Shown here piece after piece: positions 44,623 through 54,528 of a stretch of DNA of 64,000 bases (the stretch's first letter is position 1; the number at the start of each line of letters is the position of its first letter). The position numbers were made by a program, and so were the translations under genes. Source of the stretch: JAIQFL01 sp035501495 (GTDB lineage Bacteria; Acidobacteriota; Terriglobia; Bryobacterales; Bryobacteraceae); contig DATJWB010000279.1 in the NCBI GenBank assembly GCA_035501495.1, forward strand, positions 31,127-95,126, written 5' to 3'. The notes beneath the pieces are model-generated. The model ran no database searches. It was not told where the DNA came from and saw only the letters and a program-made list of their open reading frames with translations.

Positions 44623-46737
44623 CTACTGTTTCGCGAACTCGTAAATCTCGATACTGATCGGCGCGATGGTCAGCGCTTTGGGCGTTCCCGTCAAAGGCGC
44701 CTCCGCGACCCGCACTTCGTTTCTACCGAGGCCCGTGGCAGCATTCAGACTGTCGCCTGTCATTCGCCACATCCGCGCTTTTGCGGGCGCAAACCCCTTC
44801 AGGGTGAGGTCGAGCTCCTGGACGGATTCATTCGCGTTGATCACTGCCACGGTCAACTTCCCGTCGCTCGTCAATGCGGCAGCTATGTCCACGGGATACG
44901 TCGGACTGCCCGCATTCACCATCGGCTGATCCCCTCCCACCGGATACAGCGGCGCAGGCACGGGTGAGTTGCCGCCGGCTTCCACCGGCACCGTGCCGAA
45001 GTGATCGCGGTAGAACTTGAAGAAAAGCCCGGTGGTGTTGAGGGCAGCTTCCGTGGCGTTATAGTCGATCGAGGCCGTACCCATGGTGTGGCCGGCCATC
45101 TTGATGATGTCGGTGTGCCGGAACATCTCCTGGAGCACCATCGCGTTCGCCAGGGCCCCTTTCAGGTTGTTGCCGCCGCCCGTGTAGGCCCACTCGTCGA
45201 TGGCCATCGGGATGCGCCTGGTTTTGAGCGCCGGAATCCGCTCGAGATACTCGGTGTAGGCCTCGACTTTATTGCGCACACGGTTGGCGGGTCGGCGGGC
45301 CCATTCCACTAACGGCTCATCGACCTTGACCATGTAGTCGGCGCGGCTGAAGGCCACGGGTTTAACCCCCGACGCGTGATCGAACCTCTGCCCGGCGTAG
45401 GAGTAGAAATGCTCGGACATCACGTCTATGCTATCGAAGCAGTGAGTGAACAATCCGTAATCCCAATCTCCGGGAGACCCGAGGTCCGGTATGAGCTTGC
45501 CCACGATGGGCAGCGCAAGTCCGTAAATGGTCATCTCGTCACGCGTGGCGCCCGTCGCGAGCAGCGTGATCGAAGGGTCCACCTGCCGCATCGCCTTGGC
45601 AAACATGTTGTGCTTGACGACGAACTGCTCCATCGCCATCTTGCCGAACTGCCACGACCCGTACATCTCATTTCCGATTCCCCACCATTTGATGCCATAG
45701 GGCTGAGGATGGCCGTTGGCGGCGCGCAGGCGGCCCATGGGAGTGGTCGCCGCGCCATTGGCGTACTCCACGAGCTGCGCTGCCGACCATGCGTCTCCAA
45801 AGCCGGCGTTCACGCTGATGAACGGGTCCACTCCCAGCAGGTCCATCAGAATCATGAACTCGTCGGTGCCGACGTCGTTCGGCTGAAAACCTGAGCGAAC
45901 GGGGTCCGGTCGCGGCGGGCGCTTATCGGGATCGCCGATCGCGTCGCGCCACTCGTGCGCCGAGAGGTAATTGCCGCCTGGAAAACGCCACATTCCCGAG
46001 CGCTGCTGTTTCAGAAGGGCTGTGGTATCCGGACGGAAGCCGCGAATACTGTCGGCGGGCATCAGCGATACGGCCCCAATGTGGAACGAGCCTTGGCCCG
46101 TGCCGGAAATCTCGAGGCGGCCGTCGTCAGTGTCTGCTTCCGCGGCGAACTTGAGCGGGAATTTCGCATAGGAAGTGCCCAGCCGCGTAATTGGCACCAC
46201 CTGCCGGCCGCCGGGCCCCGCGCCCCACACGAGAGCAACGGTGACCTTGGCGCCCGACGCGCCTGCCAGCACGACTCGCCCGGTGTAAGCTTTTCCCTTG
46301 CGCAGCGCCAGACCCGCCTGCTGAATGCCTCGTGGCGCATCGCCCGCCAGCCGGATGAGGGGCGTGTGTTCGCCGACGTAGGGGTTCTGGCGGTCCATCA
46401 CAACGGACTCATCGGGGCCGATGGGCCGCCACTGGACGGGCACTCTGCCGCGCCCCGGGCCTCGACCGGCACGCCCGGCACCGGGGCCGGCGGGTTTCGA
46501 GTCGATGTCGTAGTAGAACTTACGATCGTCGAGCATCTCGGCCCACAAGCTGCGGTTGATGAGATCGCCGATGTGCTCGATGAATTGGCCGTAAATGTAT
46601 GGGGAGATGGGTGGGGCTGTCCTTCCGGCATCGATTACCACGGAGATTCTCTTCGTGGGCGCGGCAGGCGCCTGCGCGTTCGCCGCGATCGTCCAAAGAA
46701 CTCCCGCCAGTAACACATGGAAAAATCTTTTCGTCAT
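44623..46737 (-). CDS. GH51 alpha-L-arabinofuranosidase-like enzyme, exported
   Basis: A 704-residue protein with a signal peptide (FFHVLLAGVLWTIAANAQ). GH51 landmarks are present: PPISPYIYGQFIEHIGDLINRSLWAEML at the barrel start, MWRFPGGNYLSAHEWRD, the acid/base Glu in KWWGIGNEMYGSW, and the nucleophile Glu in PMAIDEWAYTGGG. An N-terminal/insert region rich in Gly/Arg/Pro (AGPGAGRAGRGPGRGR) is odd. The C-terminal jelly-roll closes the protein. It releases arabinofuranosyl residues from arabinan or arabinoxylan. It starts 3 bases after the carboxylesterase gene upstream, so the two are co-transcribed. Confidence 0.9.
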   Translation of the reverse strand: MTKRFFHVLLAGVLWTIAANAQAPAAPTKRISVVIDAGRTAPPISPYIYGQFIEHIGDLINRSLWAEMLDDRKFYYDIDSKPAGPGAGRAGRGPGRGRVPVQWRPIGPDESVVMDRQNPYVGEHTPLIRLAGDAPRGIQQAGLALRKGKAYTGRVVLAGASGAKVTVALVWGAGPGGRQVVPITRLGTSYAKFPLKFAAEADTDDGRLEISGTGQGSFHIGAVSLMPADSIRGFRPDTTALLKQQRSGMWRFPGGNYLSAHEWRDAIGDPDKRPPRPDPVRSGFQPNDVGTDEFMILMDLLGVDPFISVNAGFGDAWSAAQLVEYANGAATTPMGRLRAANGHPQPYGIKWWGIGNEMYGSWQFGKMAMEQFVVKHNMFAKAMRQVDPSITLLATGATRDEMTIYGLALPIVGKLIPDLGSPGDWDYGLFTHCFDSIDVMSEHFYSYAGQRFDHASGVKPVAFSRADYMVKVDEPLVEWARRPANRVRNKVEAYTEYLERIPALKTRRIPMAIDEWAYTGGGNNLKGALANAMVLQEMFRHTDIIKMAGHTMGTASIDYNATEAALNTTGLFFKFYRDHFGTVPVEAGGNSPVPAPLYPVGGDQPMVNAGSPTYPVDIAAALTSDGKLTVAVINANESVQELDLTLKGFAPAKARMWRMTGDSLNAATGLGRNEVRVAEAPLTGTPKALTIAPISIEIYEFAKQ

Positions 46738-46739
46738 GG

Positions 46740-48266
46740 CTACCTCTCAGACAGATCGTGCTGCAACTTCTCCATGTACAAGTCGCAGACCTGCCGCCGC
46801 AGACCTTCCTTCGCTACCGGGCCGGCGTCGGTGAAATCGAGATATGCCCGCGCCCCCGGGTCGAACTTGGGCCACCGCGGAATGTCTCCGCCGTTGGGGT
46901 CGCCGGTCTTCGCGAAGTTTGTCCAGTAAGCTTGCATGGCGGCGGAAACCTGTCGATCCGTGGCGTCGTACCTGGGCGCGCGCAGCGTTCCGAAGACAAA
47001 GGGCACCTCGCTTCCGTGAGCAGCGCCCAGCGTTTCTTTGCCCGGGACGGAGCGCGAGAACTGAAACTCGTAGCCGGGATTGCCGGCGGCGGTGTGCCAG
47101 ACCAACTCGGCAACCGATCCGCAGCGGAACTGCGAATCGGTGGCCCACTGCGCCTGGACGGGCCCAAGCGCCGGGTCGGGCGGCGGATCCGATCCGCCGT
47201 TGAGTCCGTAGAGCGCCAGGGCGCGTTCCGCAAGCGCGCCGTATTGTTTCTCGATCTCCTGCCGGAGAGTGCCGGTCATGCCGAAGAACGGGCGCTGCAA
47301 CTCCTGCGAATTGCTTCCCAGCAACAAAGCGACGCGGTGCTCCTTTCCGGCGACGAACGCTTTCATGGGCGATTCCGGGAAGACCCAACCGTCCACGACG
47401 ACGCCTAGCGTTGCCCCCAGGAATGCGAGGCCCTGTCCGGTGGCCTTCTGGAGATCCGCGCTGGAGAGCGCGCGCAGCTTGCCGAGGAGCGGGCTCCCGG
47501 TAATGTTCAATTTCGTCGCAAGATCTTCGCCCTTCTTCTCGCCTTCCGCCAGCGGCGGAGGCGCCACGACGGGCCCGCTCTCGCCGATGACGCGCTGGAA
47601 GAGCCCCTTGCTCAGCGGCGAGGCCATGAGGACATTGATGTCGAGCGAACCTGCCGATTCGCCGAAGATGGTGATTTTGGCGGGATCGCCCCCGAATCTC
47701 GCGATGTTGTCGTGGACCCAGAGCAGGGCGAGAATCTGGTCAATCAGGCCGTAGTTGCCGGAGACATGGTGTGGCGATTCCTTGGAAAGCTCGGGATGCG
47801 CGAAAAATCCGAACACGCCGAGCCGGTAATTGATGGTGACCAGCACCACGCCGTGCCGCGCCAGGCTCTCGCCGTCGAACGCCGGCTCCGACGATGCGCC
47901 GGCGAAATTGCCGCCGCCGTGAATCCAGACCATGACAGCGGCGCGCGTTTTCGCCGGCCACTCGGGTGTCCAGACGTTCAGATAAAGGCAGTCTTCGCTG
48001 CTCGATGCGCCCGTGGCGCCTCCCTGCACGCAGGGCGCGCCGAAGGAGGTGGCATCGCGAGTGCCGGTCCAGGGCTTCGCGGGAAGGGGTTCGCGCCAGC
48101 GCAGGTCGCCGGTGGGCGGCTGGCCAAAGGGAATGCCCTTGAACACCGCGCCGCCATAGCTCGCGATGCTGCCTCGAAGTTTGCCGCCGGTGACAGCAAC
48201 GGTGGGATCGTTCGCTTGGGCGCACACGCACCAAACAACCGCGATCGAGATGAGAACGGGCCTCAT
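46740..48266 (-). CDS. Type-B carboxylesterase, exported
   Basis: A 508-residue alpha/beta hydrolase with signal peptide (MRPVLISIAVVWCVCAQA). Family features: FKGIPFGQPPTGDLRWREP, EDCLYLNVWTPEW, the oxyanion loop MVWIHGGGNFAG, the nucleophile FGESAGSLDINVLM and PFVFGTL. It hydrolyses carboxylic esters; in this setting possibly acyl or feruloyl groups on plant glycans, but no substrate marker is visible. It lies 4 bases after the second carboxylesterase gene and 3 before GH51, making a three-gene unit (esterase, esterase, arabinofuranosidase). Confidence 0.85.
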   Translation of the reverse strand: MRPVLISIAVVWCVCAQANDPTVAVTGGKLRGSIASYGGAVFKGIPFGQPPTGDLRWREPLPAKPWTGTRDATSFGAPCVQGGATGASSSEDCLYLNVWTPEWPAKTRAAVMVWIHGGGNFAGASSEPAFDGESLARHGVVLVTINYRLGVFGFFAHPELSKESPHHVSGNYGLIDQILALLWVHDNIARFGGDPAKITIFGESAGSLDINVLMASPLSKGLFQRVIGESGPVVAPPPLAEGEKKGEDLATKLNITGSPLLGKLRALSSADLQKATGQGLAFLGATLGVVVDGWVFPESPMKAFVAGKEHRVALLLGSNSQELQRPFFGMTGTLRQEIEKQYGALAERALALYGLNGGSDPPPDPALGPVQAQWATDSQFRCGSVAELVWHTAAGNPGYEFQFSRSVPGKETLGAAHGSEVPFVFGTLRAPRYDATDRQVSAAMQAYWTNFAKTGDPNGGDIPRWPKFDPGARAYLDFTDAGPVAKEGLRRQVCDLYMEKLQHDLSER

Positions 48267-48270
48267 CGCA

Positions 48271-49959
48271 TCATCCCAGCAGGAGCTTCCGGACCTCGCC
48301 TTCCGGATCGTCTACCATGCGGCAGTGATTATCCCAAAGCATAGTCTGGTTGCGAGCCGGATCGCTCGGCGTCCAGGATAGACCTGGCTGGCTGGGGTTG
48401 CCGGTCCGCGCGAAATTCACCCATGCCGTTGCCATCTTCTTGGCGAGCGCCTGCGCCTCCGGCGTGTGGCCGGTGCCCTGCTCGCACCGCTTCGTGTTGT
48501 CGAAGCAGAAGGCGAGTTCCGCGGTGTGCCACGCGCCGGCGTCCTCCAGCATGGGCGATTGCCACGTGAAGTAATACTGGTATGCGGGCGCGCCTTTCAA
48601 TTCGGACTTCAACCTGGCCATGCGGGCGATGTTGTTGCGCACGAGCAGGCCGCTGACGCCGTAGGAGAGCGTGCGGATGCTCTTTTCGGGGTGGGCCTTT
48701 TTCATGGCATTGATCAGCGCGGCCGCCTTGGCATCGCCGAGCACACCCGCCAGCGTGGCATGCCACTCGGCCTCACTCGGTCGGGAGGACATTCGATTGC
48801 CTTCCTCGCTCACCGAGCCGATCAACATCGGCACGTTCCTGGAGATGTCGGGCGCGGCCTCGTAGAACGACCGCATGGTGATCACCTTGCCGTCCATGGT
48901 CGGCCCCGCGCCGACGCGCGGCGTGGACCCCGCGGCGGAACCCATTCCGAGGGTCCTCGGCATGGGCGGGTTGATCTTGTTGGCGGCGGCGTTGGCTGCC
49001 GCGTTCAGCCTGGCCCATTCCATCTTTTGCAGTGACGCGAGATCCCTGGGCTGCAAGGCGAGCTCTTTCACGACCTGCCGGGCGAATTCTCGCGACTGCT
49101 CGGCGCTCGGCGGATTGCCCCCGCCGCCCGATTGCACCGACGCGCGATGGAACAATCCCGCGGCTGACGGCATGCCCATCAGGATGGTGACCTTGGAGCC
49201 GCCGCCCGATTGGCCGTAGATCATGACAGAATCGGGATCGCCGCCGAAATTGGCGATGTTCTCGCGCACCCAGCGAAGGGCCGCGACGAGATCGGTCATG
49301 CCGACATTGACCGATTCAGCATAGGCGGGGCCGCCGATCTCGGAGAGATCGAAGAATCCGAGAATGTTGAGGCGATGATTGACGGTGACGGATACCGCAT
49401 CGTGCTGGCGCGCTAGTTGCGCGCCCTCCTGCGAAGGAAGTTCGTAAGAAGAGCCGAAGACAAATCCGCCGCCGTGGAAATAGACCAACACGGGACGCTT
49501 GCCGGTGAGAGAGGGCGTCCAGACGTTCAGCTTGAGCATGTCTTCGCTCATGTAGCCGTCGTCCCAGTCCTGTAGGAACGATTGTTCGATGGCGGTGTAG
49601 TCGTGGAGCCGCTGCGGGCAATTCGCGCCGTAGATCAGCGCGGGATACTCGCCGTCCCACGGCTTGGGAGGCTTGGCGGGCAGCCAGCGATTCTCGCCGC
49701 TGGTGTCCTGGCCGTACGGAATTCCCTTAAACGTGAGGACGCCGGCGTCGACGTATCCGCGCACTTTTCCATATTGGGTTTTCGCAACGGCAGAACGCGG
49801 TGTCGAGCAGCCGCCCGTTGCCTGATGCGCGGCCGTCTTGGTGCTGTCGGCGGCGTGGGAAGGGCGCGCCAGTGCGGCTCCCATGCCAGCCGTCGCCGGC
49901 AGGAGCAGCGCCTGGCGGCGGTTGAGTCTGGTGCGATCTCCGGAGTCTGACTTAGACAT
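48271..49959 (-). CDS. Type-B carboxylesterase, Tat-exported
   Basis: A 562-residue protein beginning MSKSDSGDRTRLNRRQALLLPATAGMG, a Tat signal, after an AAGGAGAC ribosome site; the frame is open further upstream but there overlaps a broken oxidoreductase gene. Catalytic elements: LVYFHGGGFVFGSSYELPS (oxyanion loop), MIYGQSGGGSKVTILM (nucleophile Ser) and AELAFCFDNTKRC near the likely acid/His region. It is related to but clearly different from the neighbouring esterase. It heads the esterase-esterase-GH51 unit. Confidence 0.85.
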   Translation of the reverse strand: MSKSDSGDRTRLNRRQALLLPATAGMGAALARPSHAADSTKTAAHQATGGCSTPRSAVAKTQYGKVRGYVDAGVLTFKGIPYGQDTSGENRWLPAKPPKPWDGEYPALIYGANCPQRLHDYTAIEQSFLQDWDDGYMSEDMLKLNVWTPSLTGKRPVLVYFHGGGFVFGSSYELPSQEGAQLARQHDAVSVTVNHRLNILGFFDLSEIGGPAYAESVNVGMTDLVAALRWVRENIANFGGDPDSVMIYGQSGGGSKVTILMGMPSAAGLFHRASVQSGGGGNPPSAEQSREFARQVVKELALQPRDLASLQKMEWARLNAAANAAANKINPPMPRTLGMGSAAGSTPRVGAGPTMDGKVITMRSFYEAAPDISRNVPMLIGSVSEEGNRMSSRPSEAEWHATLAGVLGDAKAAALINAMKKAHPEKSIRTLSYGVSGLLVRNNIARMARLKSELKGAPAYQYYFTWQSPMLEDAGAWHTAELAFCFDNTKRCEQGTGHTPEAQALAKKMATAWVNFARTGNPSQPGLSWTPSDPARNQTMLWDNHCRMVDDPEGEVRKLLLG

Positions 49960-50114
49960 ATGCGTCTCCTTGGTAGAGGGACCCTTACTGGAGCTCTTGT
50001 AAGCCCTTTCAATCGGAACCCATGGTATGTCGCCCGCGCGCAAGGAGTCAAGGGGCTGGGGCCAGGCTGGCGACTTGGTCCGTGGGACGGCAGGCAGCCC
50101 GCGCGCTTGCGGAC

Positions 50115-51052
50115 TTATACCGGCAGGCGCCAGCCTTCGCGGTATTCTCGGCGGAACAACTTGTTGGCCTCGGGATTCCTGGCGAATTCGCCCTTCTTCG
50201 CGTCGTAATAAAGAATCTTGCCCTTTCTGCAAGCACGCGATGTTGCCCAACAGAGCGATCTGGCTCAACTGTCCGCCATAACCGACGTGCGAACCCGGTT
50301 GCTTGCCGGCTTTGGCCGCCTCCACACCAATCCATCCAATGACTGAACGGACGCGGAAGGTCGGATCCGGCCGCTTGTACGACGCTTCCAGTTCGGCAGG
50401 ATAAAGCTGGATTTTGCCCGGCGTGCCCCATTCTACCGGCTTCCTCCACCGATCGCGGGTGGCTCGCGTAAATCGGTCCGAACACCAGCGTACCTTTGCT
50501 GCCGTAGATGGCGCCTCCCCCTCCGCTGGGAAGCTTGTCCTCATCTTTCCACCCCATCGGCGGCGGGATGGCGCCGCTGTTACCGCCGTAATGCCACGTC
50601 ACCGCGATGGGAGGCTTGCTGCCACGCGCGGGGAAATCCCAGCGAATTTCCGCGGCGCCGGGGAATGTCTGCCGGTTAGTAGCCGGATCAAATCCGGCCT
50701 CCGGATTGGCCTCGATCTTCTCCGGCAAGCCGAGATCCAGCGCCCAGAACACCGGGTCCATGTAGTGGCAGTTATAATCTCCCAGCGTCCCGGTGCCGAA
50801 GTCGCGCCACCGGCGCCAGTTATTCGGAAGGTAGACCGGGTTGAAGGGCCGGAACGGCGCGGGCCCCAGCCACAAGTCCCAGTTCAGGTCTTTGGGCACC
50901 GGAAGGTCCTCGGCGACGACTTTGGGGATATCGCATAAGCGAACGTTCGCGTGTACGAGCGAACCGCGGTGGGCGGCTCAATGCCCCGGATGCCGGCCCG
51001 CAGGAAACAGGTGCACTTCCTTCACGTCACCGGTCACTTGTCGAAGAGTTCC
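50115..51052 (-). pseudogene. Gfo/Idh/MocA oxidoreductase remnant
   Basis: C-terminal two-thirds of a Gfo/Idh/MocA-family sugar dehydrogenase scattered over three frames. One frame holds GDVKEVHLFPAGRHPGH, an in-frame TGA, then VPKDLNWDLWLGPAPFRPFNPVYLP, FGTGTLGDYNCHYMDPVFWALDLG and GAIYGSKGTLVFGP. A second holds GKIQLYPAELEASYKRPDP and AAKAGKQPGSHVGYGGQLSQIALLGNIA. A third holds ILYYDAKKGEFARNPEANKL and the end REYREGWRLPV with its stop at 50115. The NAD-binding N-terminus is absent: upstream the sequence changes to a DUF1501 remnant. Confidence 0.75.
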
Positions 51053-51275
51053 AGGTGGCTGGGCGCGCCTGCCATGAACAGAAAGATTACGTGCCTGGCC
51101 TTGGGAGCGAAGTGCGGCGCCTTGGGCGACAGCCGATCGTCAGCCGCGTAGCCGCCCTCGGAGAAAGCTGCGCCAGAGCGACGGATCCCAGCCCGACACC
51201 GCACTGTTCGAAAAACCAGCGGCGCGTGACCTGCTTGGGATGCATGTTGCGGTACAGGTGGTCGTGACAGCTCAT
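51040..51275 (-). pseudogene. DUF1501 N-terminal remnant
   Basis: Begins like an intact DUF1501 gene, 3 bases after the DUF1553 remnant: MSCHDHLYRNMHPKQVTRRWFFEQCGVGLGSVALAQL, a Tat signal. The frame then shifts to SEGGYAADDRLSPKAPHFAPKARHVIFLFMAGAPSHLELFDK, the first core strand of the family, and stops. The other 400 residues of the family are missing, and Gfo/Idh/MocA sequence follows within a few bases. This is a deletion junction plus a frameshift. Confidence 0.8.
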
Positions 51276-51278
51276 GGC

Positions 51279-54200
51279 TTAATCCTTCGTGATCGTCTCG
51301 TCGAGGTTGAGGATGACGCGGACTACGGCCGTCCACGCCGCAGCGCGCCTCGGCGTTACGCCCGTGGGCAATATCGAAGCCGCGCTACCGCCAAGGCCGG
51401 ACAATTCCAATGCGCTGATCCAACCGTCGGCGATCCGCTGGTCCTCCTTGGCGAGCAGGTTGAGCAATACGCCGGCCTCCTGGCTGGTCGGACGGCGAGC
51501 CGTGCAGAGGCGGAACGCGTACGCCACGCGTTCGGCATCCGTTTCGCCGCCTTCTTTGATTGTGCGCAAGGCGAGCGCACGAGCCGATTCCACAAACAGC
51601 GGTTCGTTCAAGGTGGTGAGCGCTTGCAGCGGCGTGTTCGACCGGGCACGCCGCACGCAGGACATCTCGCCGTTGCGCGCATCGAAGGCTTGCAACATGG
51701 GATAGGGCACCGATCGGAATCGGAAGGTGTAGAGCGCACGGCGGTAGCGGTCGGGACCTTCCGCCGCGGCCCATGTCTTGGGCGCGTAGCTCGCGGGGGG
51801 TTGAAACAGGAAGGCAGGAGCCGGAGGGTACACGCTTGGGCCGCCGATCTTCGGATTCAGCAGCCCACTCGCGGCGAGGGCAATGTCGCGCACGAGTTCG
51901 GCGTCGACGCGGAAGCGCGGCCCGCGCGCGAGCAGGCGATTGTCGGGATCTTTGGCCAGCAATTCGGTCGTCGTGTTCGAAGATTGGCGGTAAGCCGCCG
52001 ACGTTACGATCAGCCGGTGCAGTTTCTTCAGGCTCCCACCGGAGTCCATGAACTCCACGGCGAGCCAGTCGAGGAGTTCTTGGTTGGATGGCGGGTCGCA
52101 CTGAGTTCCGAGGTTTCGGCTGTGGCCACGATCCCGGTGCCGAAGTAGGACTGCCAAATCCGGTTCACGATGGATCGGGCCGTGGTGGGTGACTGGCGAT
52201 CTACGAGCCATCGCGCAAACGTCAGGCGATTGCGCGGCGCGTTCGCCGGAAGCGGGTGCAGAAACGCCGGCGTGCCCGGTTCGACGGCCCTGTCGGGCTG
52301 CAGAAAATCGCCGCGTTTGAGGATGTGCGTCTGGCGATGATCTTCTTTTCGATCGGCCATGACCAACTGGAGCGCCCCTTCCGGATGCTCGCGCCAGAAC
52401 GCGGCAATCGCATCGTTTTCGGCCTTCCAGTCCGGAACCGTCGTGCGCCAGTAGCTGAACACCGCTCGCACCTGCGCCGGAGAACGTTGCTCCCGGGGAA
52501 TCCGCAGGAGTTCGCGTACGTTCTGCGGCAACGGGTCGGCAACGGCATCGGGGGCGGACGTGACGGAGATGCGAATACGGCCCAGATTGTTGTTCTCGTT
52601 GTCGTCGGAGTTTGCTCCTCCGTGGTTCTGCTTCAGGCGGATCCGTAAAACCGCGCCCTTCGCATTCTCAATCGGATGTTCGAAATGGAATACGGCTTTA
52701 CGCGGCTGGTTGCGCAATCCCGGACCGGCATCGATACCCCAGGGGGTGTCATCGTTGCCGTCGATCGCGAATTCGATCGGGCCGGTGACTCGCCGCTTGC
52801 CGCTCTTGTCGTCGAACTTCGGTTCCAGAGGCGTTTCGGGAAGGTTGATATCCGCGGTTGCTTTGCCGATCTTGACCCTCGTGAATTTGTCCGGATTCTC
52901 CGCAGACGCCACATCGATTGTGAATTCGGTAAGAGCCCCGGTCCCCTTGATGGAGCGGCCTGGGCCGCCGCCGGGGAGAACCGGGTCGGTGAGCAGTTCG
53001 AGACACGCGGCGGTAATGAGCGGCAGGCGGGTTTTGGCGGTAAACTCCACCGTATGTTTGGTCGGCGCATACCCCTGGGCGAGCATGGAGCCGTCCTTCA
53101 TGGGGAGTTCCCTCTCGCCGCCGGTGGAAATGTCGTCAACGGCCAGGCTGAGCACCTGCCACTCCGGCTGATCCGCCCGGACGCGCTCTTCCCACTCGTT
53201 CATGCGGGCTGGCCAGTCAGGATTGCGGTGCTGCAGGTCTGCTTCCAGTTCCCGGGTGCGGCGAAATATTTCGGCGCGCTTCTGCTGCTGTTCCGGAGTG
53301 TAGACGGCGATATTGGCTTCGTCGGTGTCGTTGAGGAAAGCGAAAACTCGATAGTACTCTTCCTGCGTCAGCGGATCGAATTTATGATTATGGCACTGCG
53401 CGCACTGGATGGTTACGCCGAGGATTCCCTTACCGATCGCGTCCATCCGGTCGTACATGGCTTCCATGCGGAACTGCTCGGGATCGATGCCGCCCTCCTC
53501 ATTGATCATGGAATTCCGCAGGTAGCCCGTGGCCACCATCTGGTCCTGGGTGGCATTGGGGAGCAGGTCGCCGGCAATCTGTTCGATGATGAACTGGTTG
53601 TAAGGCAGATCGCGGTTGAGGGCATGGATCACCCAGTCGCGATAGAACCACACGAACCGGGGCGCGTCTTTCTCATATCCGTTGGAATCGGCGTATCGCG
53701 CCGCATCCAGCCAGACACGCGCCCAACGCTCGCCGTAATGCGGACGCCAGGAGTCGATCCACCTGGGTCTCATAAGCATTCGGTGCTGCGATCCGAGAGA
53801 AAGGCGTCGAGTTCGGCGGGTGTAGGCGGCAATCCGATCAGGTCGAGACTGAGGCGCCGAAGAAGTGTCGCGCGGTCGGCCTCCGCGGAAGGTGTGAGGT
53901 TCGCCTTTTCGAGACCCTTCAGGATAAACCCGTCGATCTCGTTCTTCGTCCACGCGGTGAGGCGGGGAACCGCCGGGCGCACCGGCTGGACGAACGCCCA
54001 GTGTTTTTTCGGGACCGATGCCGTTGCGTCCGGTGTGTCCGGCCACGACGCACCGGAATCGATCCATCTGCGGAGCAGCTCGATTTTTTCCGGTGCGAGC
54101 GGCGCGCCACCGAGCGGCATGCGGGCGTGGACGTCGCTGCTGGTGATCCTTTGGATCAGGCGGCTGTTGGCCGAATTCCCCGGAGAGAGGATCTCCGCTC

Positions 54201-54380
54201 CCGGCCGAGCGTCGAGCCGCAGTCCCGCCATTTGCACCTTCGGCCCGTGACAGCCGTCGCACGAGTCGACGAATACCGGCTGAATCTGGCGAGCAAAGTC
54301 GATGTCGTCAGCCGGCTGCAAGGCCGGGATACTCAGCAGAAGGACCGTGGCGGAAGTACAACCGGCAACAGCTTTCCCAT
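51279..54380 (-). pseudogene. PSD1-type DUF1549/DUF1553 cytochrome-like protein, frameshifted
   Basis: Planctomycete-type cytochrome plus DUF1549 and DUF1553 protein, about 1,030 residues if joined. It is split over several frames. A hydrophobic leader and QPVFVDSCDGCHGPKVQMAGLRLD through LLRRLSLDLIGLPPTPAELDAFL lie in one frame (from near 54365 to about 53775). HYGERWARVWLDAARYADSNG, IQCAQCHNHKFDPLTQEEYYRVFAFLN and FARWLVDRQSPTTARSIVNRIWQSYFGTGIVATAE lie in the next (to about 52115). QELLDWLAVEFMDSGGSLKKLHRLIV through NTPLQALTTLNEPLFVESARALA to the stop lie in a third. The leader from ATG 54380 (MGKLLPVV) is in yet another frame. In intact clusters this gene is followed by DUF1501, as here. 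Confidence 0.85.
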
Positions 54381-54496
54381 AGTGCAGTTGCCGATCATCC
54401 TTTCAGAATCCGGCTGAAGTGGAGGCTGGAGCCACGGCATCGGAGCCACGGCAGTGTCGGAAACCCACTTGGTGGCGCGGCGCGGCAAAGCTCCCG

Positions 54497-54520
54497 CCAA
54501 GCGCCGGCATGAGTGCCCGC
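54497..54520 (-). repeat. Terminator-like intergenic repeat, partial copy on the minus strand
   Basis: Read on the minus strand it contains GGGCACTCATGCCGGCGCTT, the second-hairpin part of the repeat at 11111-11170, without the full T-run. It follows the stop codon of the DUF5054 gene by about 8 bases in that gene's orientation, the same placement as the other copies. Confidence 0.55.
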
Positions 54521-54528
54521 GCCCGTGG

